Assembly (NCBI GenBank): GCA_019787685.1
Contig: JAHNUO010000010.1
Location: forward strand, 930,001 to 994,000
From: Chiua virens
Lineage: Eukaryota > Basidiomycota > Agaricomycetes > Boletales > Boletaceae
Length of the DNA: 64,000 nucleotides
Direction of reading: 5' to 3'
Shown here piece after piece: positions 59,925-64,000 of this stretch; within the stretch, counting starts at the first letter, position 1, and every line of letters begins with the position of its first letter. A program made the translations under genes and the position numbers. The notes under the pieces were generated by a model. That model did not search any database, was not told where the DNA came from, and worked only from the letters and a program-made list of their open reading frames with translations.

Positions 59925-61115
59925 ATGATTTCTCGGTTCGCTCGCGTCTTTGTCGCCGTCGCTGTCGCCATCGTACGTATCCGAATATCATCATTGCCGG
60001 ACCCTACTCCACACACGGCTCACACAGTCATCTTCGACAGTTCCTTGTCGCAACACTCACTTTCCTCCACCCACCTTCACGTGCTGCGTATATCGATCCA
60101 TGGACTGGCGAGTTTTTTGGCGAGGATGGGGAGGAGAAGAGCATGCACATTCTCCCGTATCCTGGACCAAGCCCGCATCCTGGCGGTGTTTCCGAGTCCG
60201 GGTCGGAAGGGGGTAAGGATATCGGAGGTGTGATCATGTCCAAGCTAGGGAACGAAACGGCCAAGTGCGTTGGTTCTCTCCCGTTTTTGTCTCGATTTCC
60301 CCTGTTTCATAGATGCTCACACGACACTTGCGTGTAGGGCAGAACTAGGGCGGGCGACATGGCGATTGCTGTACGTTCCTCCTTTACTCGTCAACATCAT
60401 ACTTGTTTCTCAATCTTTCTTTATCTATTGGATGTGTGTCGTCGTCTTCTGCATGATCGACGGTATTGGCAATGTAGTCATACCATGACATTGCGATACC
60501 CCGAGGTATGTGTCCCGTCGCCTTCTCACTTCACCAAATTCCCGATACCTTTTCATGTACCATCCTACGTCGCTCGAATTACTTAACTATTTCACAGAAT
60601 CCGACTCAAGACGAACGGGGAGCGTTGGAGGCTTACATGTATCTCACATCGCGGCTCTATCCCTGTGGTGAATGTGCAACCGAATTTCAAGCCTTGTTGA
60701 AAAAGTATCCACCACAGGTGCGTGTGCAGGCGTCCCGCGATAAGTGCCCCACATCTCAACTCGACCCTCTAGACAGCATCGCGACTATCCGCCAGTTTAT
60801 GGTATGGCCACTTCTCTTTGTCGCACGCATACATGGTATGGAGCAATGATATATATGTACAGGTTGTGTTCGTTACACAACGAGGTCAACACGCGTTTGA
60901 AGAAACCCCAATTTGACTGTTCGAAACTCGATTCTGAATATGACTGTGGATGTGGTGATAACAAGACGTCAACTTCGATAACGATGGCACAAGCACAGCC
61001 AACGTCGTCGAGCCCAAGTGACACGAGTAATATACCAGGGCCAATGGACCTCGAGTGGGACAAGCCAAAGGACGAGGTAACGGGGGAAGAGTTGATTAAA
61101 GGCGGGCGGCGATAG
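59925..61115 (+). CDS. ERV2: ERV2-type FAD-linked sulfhydryl oxidase
   Basis: ERV/ALR-fold enzyme of the secretory pathway that makes disulfides and passes electrons to oxygen. Starts MISRFARVFVAVAVAI; after an intron it continues FLVATLTFLHPPSRAAYID, giving an N-terminal signal anchor. The ERV core is clear: ELGRATWRLL/HTMTLRYPE, YLTSRLYPCGECATEFQALL with the redox CxxC, KYPPQ joined over a 58-bp intron to TASRLSASLW, then LCSLHNEVNTRLKKPQFDC and YDCGCG. It ends in a Ser/Pro-rich tail, LIKGGRR-stop. All five introns join in frame. An ER-lumen location fits the anchor. Confidence 0.9.
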
Positions 61116-62997
61116 AGCATCACGAGGATGTTTGAGTTAGCTTGGTTGCTCTCTAGGCTTGGATCTTGGATGGGTAGCGGCTACCCTTTCCCGTCGGCTG
61201 TTGTAGTCAAGGAATTTATTCTACCCACAGGGTAATCTGATCTTTGGTCTCATTCGTGTAAACGCCGTTACTTGTTTATTGACCTTTGACTGCGGGGCGA
61301 ATGCGGGAGTGTGGTCAGGTCGGTCAGACCTCAGGCCCTGCGACGATGTTCGCATGTTGAAGATCGTCACTTCTCCCGGCGAAACTGGGATCTCGTCAAA
61401 GTACAAAATATTAGACTTTTCCCGGGCCCACAGCTTTGTTCGATTTCTCTGCGGTCTTCTGCTATCCTATCCTGATGGCAGGCTGCGACCTTCTGAAAGG
61501 TGAATATACTGTAACGGACTTGGACTAGTACGACTTACCATGCTTCAAGTACTAATAAGCGCGCTCCTTGCCATCGCGAGAACTACTTAAGAAATAGACG
61601 ATTTGTACGGGGTCAGGCGGATGGTGGGAAGGAGGAACCTTGTGGAGTCCCTTCTGGTAGGCTGACTCATTGGAGGCCTGACCGAAGCTAGAGTGAAAGC
61701 CTCCGAGACAATTCATGAACAAACGTCACCACTAGCTCGGTCTTTGTTTTCTCCGAAGAACTCGCATACATATGCCAAACTGTGGCGCTTTAGGCTAGTG
61801 TTGGATCCGTTCAAATCCCATTGACCGCGTGGGACTCGGCAAGTGGTACTTTACCAATCCGCTCATAAAATTTAGAAACGCCTTGTGGCGGAAATATTGA
61901 CTATTCCGCGGACTTTTCGTCACCTGCCATTGATTTGAGCCACAGACTCACAAGAAATGACATGAACCATCGCTACTAGTATGTAGACGGATGACATCGG
62001 AAACGACGAACCGAGGCACGACAGAATGCGTCGTCAAGGCCCAAGTGGTCCAGCAACTCGGGCTGCCAAATTAGTACGCCCGTGCCATTCGGTGCGAAAA
62101 ATTTCGCTCTACCCTCGCGTGCTCTGACTTACGATCTCCGAAGTGACGTGTGTTATGATGCTGACAACTGTCTCTCCGGACGCAATCTGCAAATGGAGTA
62201 GAAATCGTCGACGTCGACTATAACCTGAACTTGTTCGTTGCCCCAGTCCAGTGCTTGTGGATGCGTTTCAAGCCACTCCACCCAGCGTGACCTCGCGGTC
62301 GCACCTTCTGGAGAACTCATACCCCTCAGAGTTGAATGATGAGTTAGGCAAGTACCCGCGTTCTAATTATTCTGTTTCCGGTATGAAACTATTTTATTCT
62401 ATTACCTGCAGGGCTCAAAGTGGAAGGAAGCCTACAACTGAGCAAGTAATCGAGCCCCGACTACCCTAAGAAACCTTGTAACTTGTAGCCGCGGTCGGCG
62501 GAAAGCGGCCCGAGTGTCGTGCGTCCACGCTCGACCGTGACTACCTTGCAGCGTTCCTGAATGTCAGTCCTATGCATGTGGCCATGTGCGCAACTCTCGT
62601 TCTCTGAGATTCAATCGTTCAGACAGCGCTACTCAGATCGCTAAGGATGCACTATTTTCTGTCGGTGACAATTGTGCACGTGTCCCACCTGGTTTAATTT
62701 TGCCAGGTCCATCCACCGCTTCCAGTTACCAAGTACCACGGGAACCATTGCGCTGTAGCTTAAAGGTCTAGATCCGAGACAACCGTGTATCTTGTGCATT
62801 CCAGAAACGTGGCGTTATGACATGGCATTTTAGGTGAAACTTCGAACGTATGGCCAGGAATAAGCCAGCGAAAGCTGATTCCTTGAAACGGGTCACACAT
62901 CATCAATCCTCTCCAGTTGTCGAATATAAGAGCAACCAAGCATGTCAAGGCAGACCAGGACATCTCGTTCACTGCAATGCGACGGTGGACATTTGAT
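61116..62997. other. Gene-free 1.9 kb upstream of the laccase
   Basis: No supported gene on either strand; open frames are under 75 codons without motifs. It should contain the laccase promoter. I could not identify regulatory elements with confidence. Confidence 0.45.
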
Positions 62998-64000
62998 ATG
63001 TTCCTACCATCTTTGCTTTCTTTTTAATATTCCCCATTTCTAAGGCGTTGACGGCCACAACCTATGGTGATCCATTAAATGCGCTTGGTCCTGTGAACCA
63101 ACTTCACATTGCGAACAGTTACATTGCTCCAGACGGACTTAATCGATCGTGAGTCATCGCTGATTACTGCTGATCAATACATGCTGACATGTATTGATGC
63201 GCCAGTGCGACTCTTGTTAATGGTGTCTTCCCCGGACCATTGATTCAGGCTCGAAAGGTTAGGATGGTGATGACGACTGTTTCGTTTATTCACTCCTTTC
63301 TAAACTCTAGGGTGATCACTTTGCAATTCAAGTATTTAATGAGTTAGTGGATGATACCATGTCTCTAGAAACCAGTATCGTAAGTAATCATATCTGTTTG
63401 CGTGGTGTGCGTGTTGACGAACTTCTCGAAGCATTGGCACGGAGTGCTTCAAAAGGAAACCACTTGGGCTGATGGTGCTTCTTGGGTTTCTCAGTGCCCA
63501 ATTCGTCAGCGGGAAGCATTTCAGTATAGGTTCAATATCGGCAGTCAGACAGGAACATACTGGTACCATTCGCATTATCTGACTCAGTACTGCGATGGAC
63601 TTCGAGGACCGCTGGTGATTTACGATCCTGAAGATCCTCTGCGGCACTTGTACGACGTCGATGATGGTACGTTACGATCACGTTCCCGAGTAGGCATTAC
63701 CTTGAAGACTTCAAACAGAAAGTACAGTCGTCACTCTCTCAGATTGGTGAGCGAACCCTACTCAAGAAATGAATTTCGGCTGATGCCCGCGAATCGGGAT
63801 TCAGGTTCCACACGCCCTCTCCTCAACTCGCCAAAATTTTCGGGCCAGTGTTTGAGGATTCGACACTGATCAATGGCCTTGGACGCTATGCTGGGGGTCC
63901 ATCAAGCCCGCTCACAGTCATTCAAGTTCAACAAGGGTTACGTTATCGCCTTCGCTTGATCGCCATGTCATGCTCCTCGAAATTCAATTTCACGATCGAT
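62998..64000 (+). CDS. Laccase (multicopper oxidase), 5' part, runs off the window
   Basis: Secreted phenol oxidase. Clear text: [40 protein letters not shown], then the first copper ligands in [19 protein letters not shown] (HWHG at about 63432), [20 protein letters not shown] (about 63561), [15 protein letters not shown], and after another intron [20 protein letters not shown] near the right edge. Introns near 63149-63207, 63258-63310 and 63380-63431. The ATG at 62998 begins a typical signal peptide (MFLPSLLSF) but meets TAA at 63025 in a five-T run. One more T would keep the frame into [16 protein letters not shown], so either the gene is broken or the run length is wrong. The remaining two copper motifs lie outside. 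Confidence 0.85.

Overview
The window looks like nuclear DNA of a mushroom-forming basidiomycete (Agaricomycetes). Genes carry many introns of about 45-60 bp with GT...AG ends. The best matches by eye are fungal families (KRI1, RIT1, SFC1, ERV2, PalB/RIM13-type calpain, laccase), and an 18-kb KDZ-class DNA transposon carries a TET/JBP dioxygenase gene, a combination known from mushrooms.

Layout. (1) Positions 1-41488 are a duplicated and heavily decayed block. Its unit is a GH3-family gene, a HET-domain gene and a WD40 gene, associated with transportin (Kap104/importin beta-2) genes on the minus strand. Copy A is transportin-1 (cut by the left edge), GH3-A, HET-A and WD40-A. Copy B is GH3-B, HET-B and WD40-B (all broken), followed by transportin-2 (broken) and transportin-3 (full length but frameshifted). 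(2) Between HET-A and WD40-A sits an element at 8421-26454. It has terminal inverted repeats of about 126-129 bp and an 8-bp target duplication with one mismatch. It carries a CxC2/KDZ transposase, a TET/JBP-type 2OG-Fe(II) dioxygenase, a PHD/RING-like zinc-finger protein, an uncharacterised accessory protein, remnants of a PCL-type cyclin and a PIF1-type helicase, and one more unidentified gene. Two tandem arrays rich in the palindrome GGTACC bracket its central gene block. It also holds an 89-bp minisatellite, a perfect 62-bp palindrome and a 45-bp hairpin. (3) Positions 42008-64000 are ordinary gene-dense sequence: a succinate/fumarate carrier, a DUF4203 (TM7S3/TM198-like) membrane protein, initiator-tRNA ribosyl-phosphate transferase RIT1, a calpain-like protease with an MIT domain, KRI1, a small unknown gene, a type II leucine-rich-repeat membrane protein, an ERV2 sulfhydryl oxidase, and the 5' part of a laccase running off the right edge.

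How the parts relate. The right-hand genes are housekeeping or secretory functions with no obvious shared pathway. The left side is a fast-evolving accessory region: HET proteins act in non-self recognition in fungi, and repeated copies of HET, WD40, GH3 and karyopherin genes point to recurrent duplication and decay. The transposon appears to have landed between HET-A and WD40-A, because their copy-B counterparts are still only about 270 bp apart.

Caution. Single-base length differences, several in homopolymer runs, break otherwise convincing genes (transportin-3, the DUF4203 gene, the laccase signal peptide, GH3-A). Some of these may be assembly errors. All identifications were made by reading; no database search was run, and intron borders are mostly approximate.
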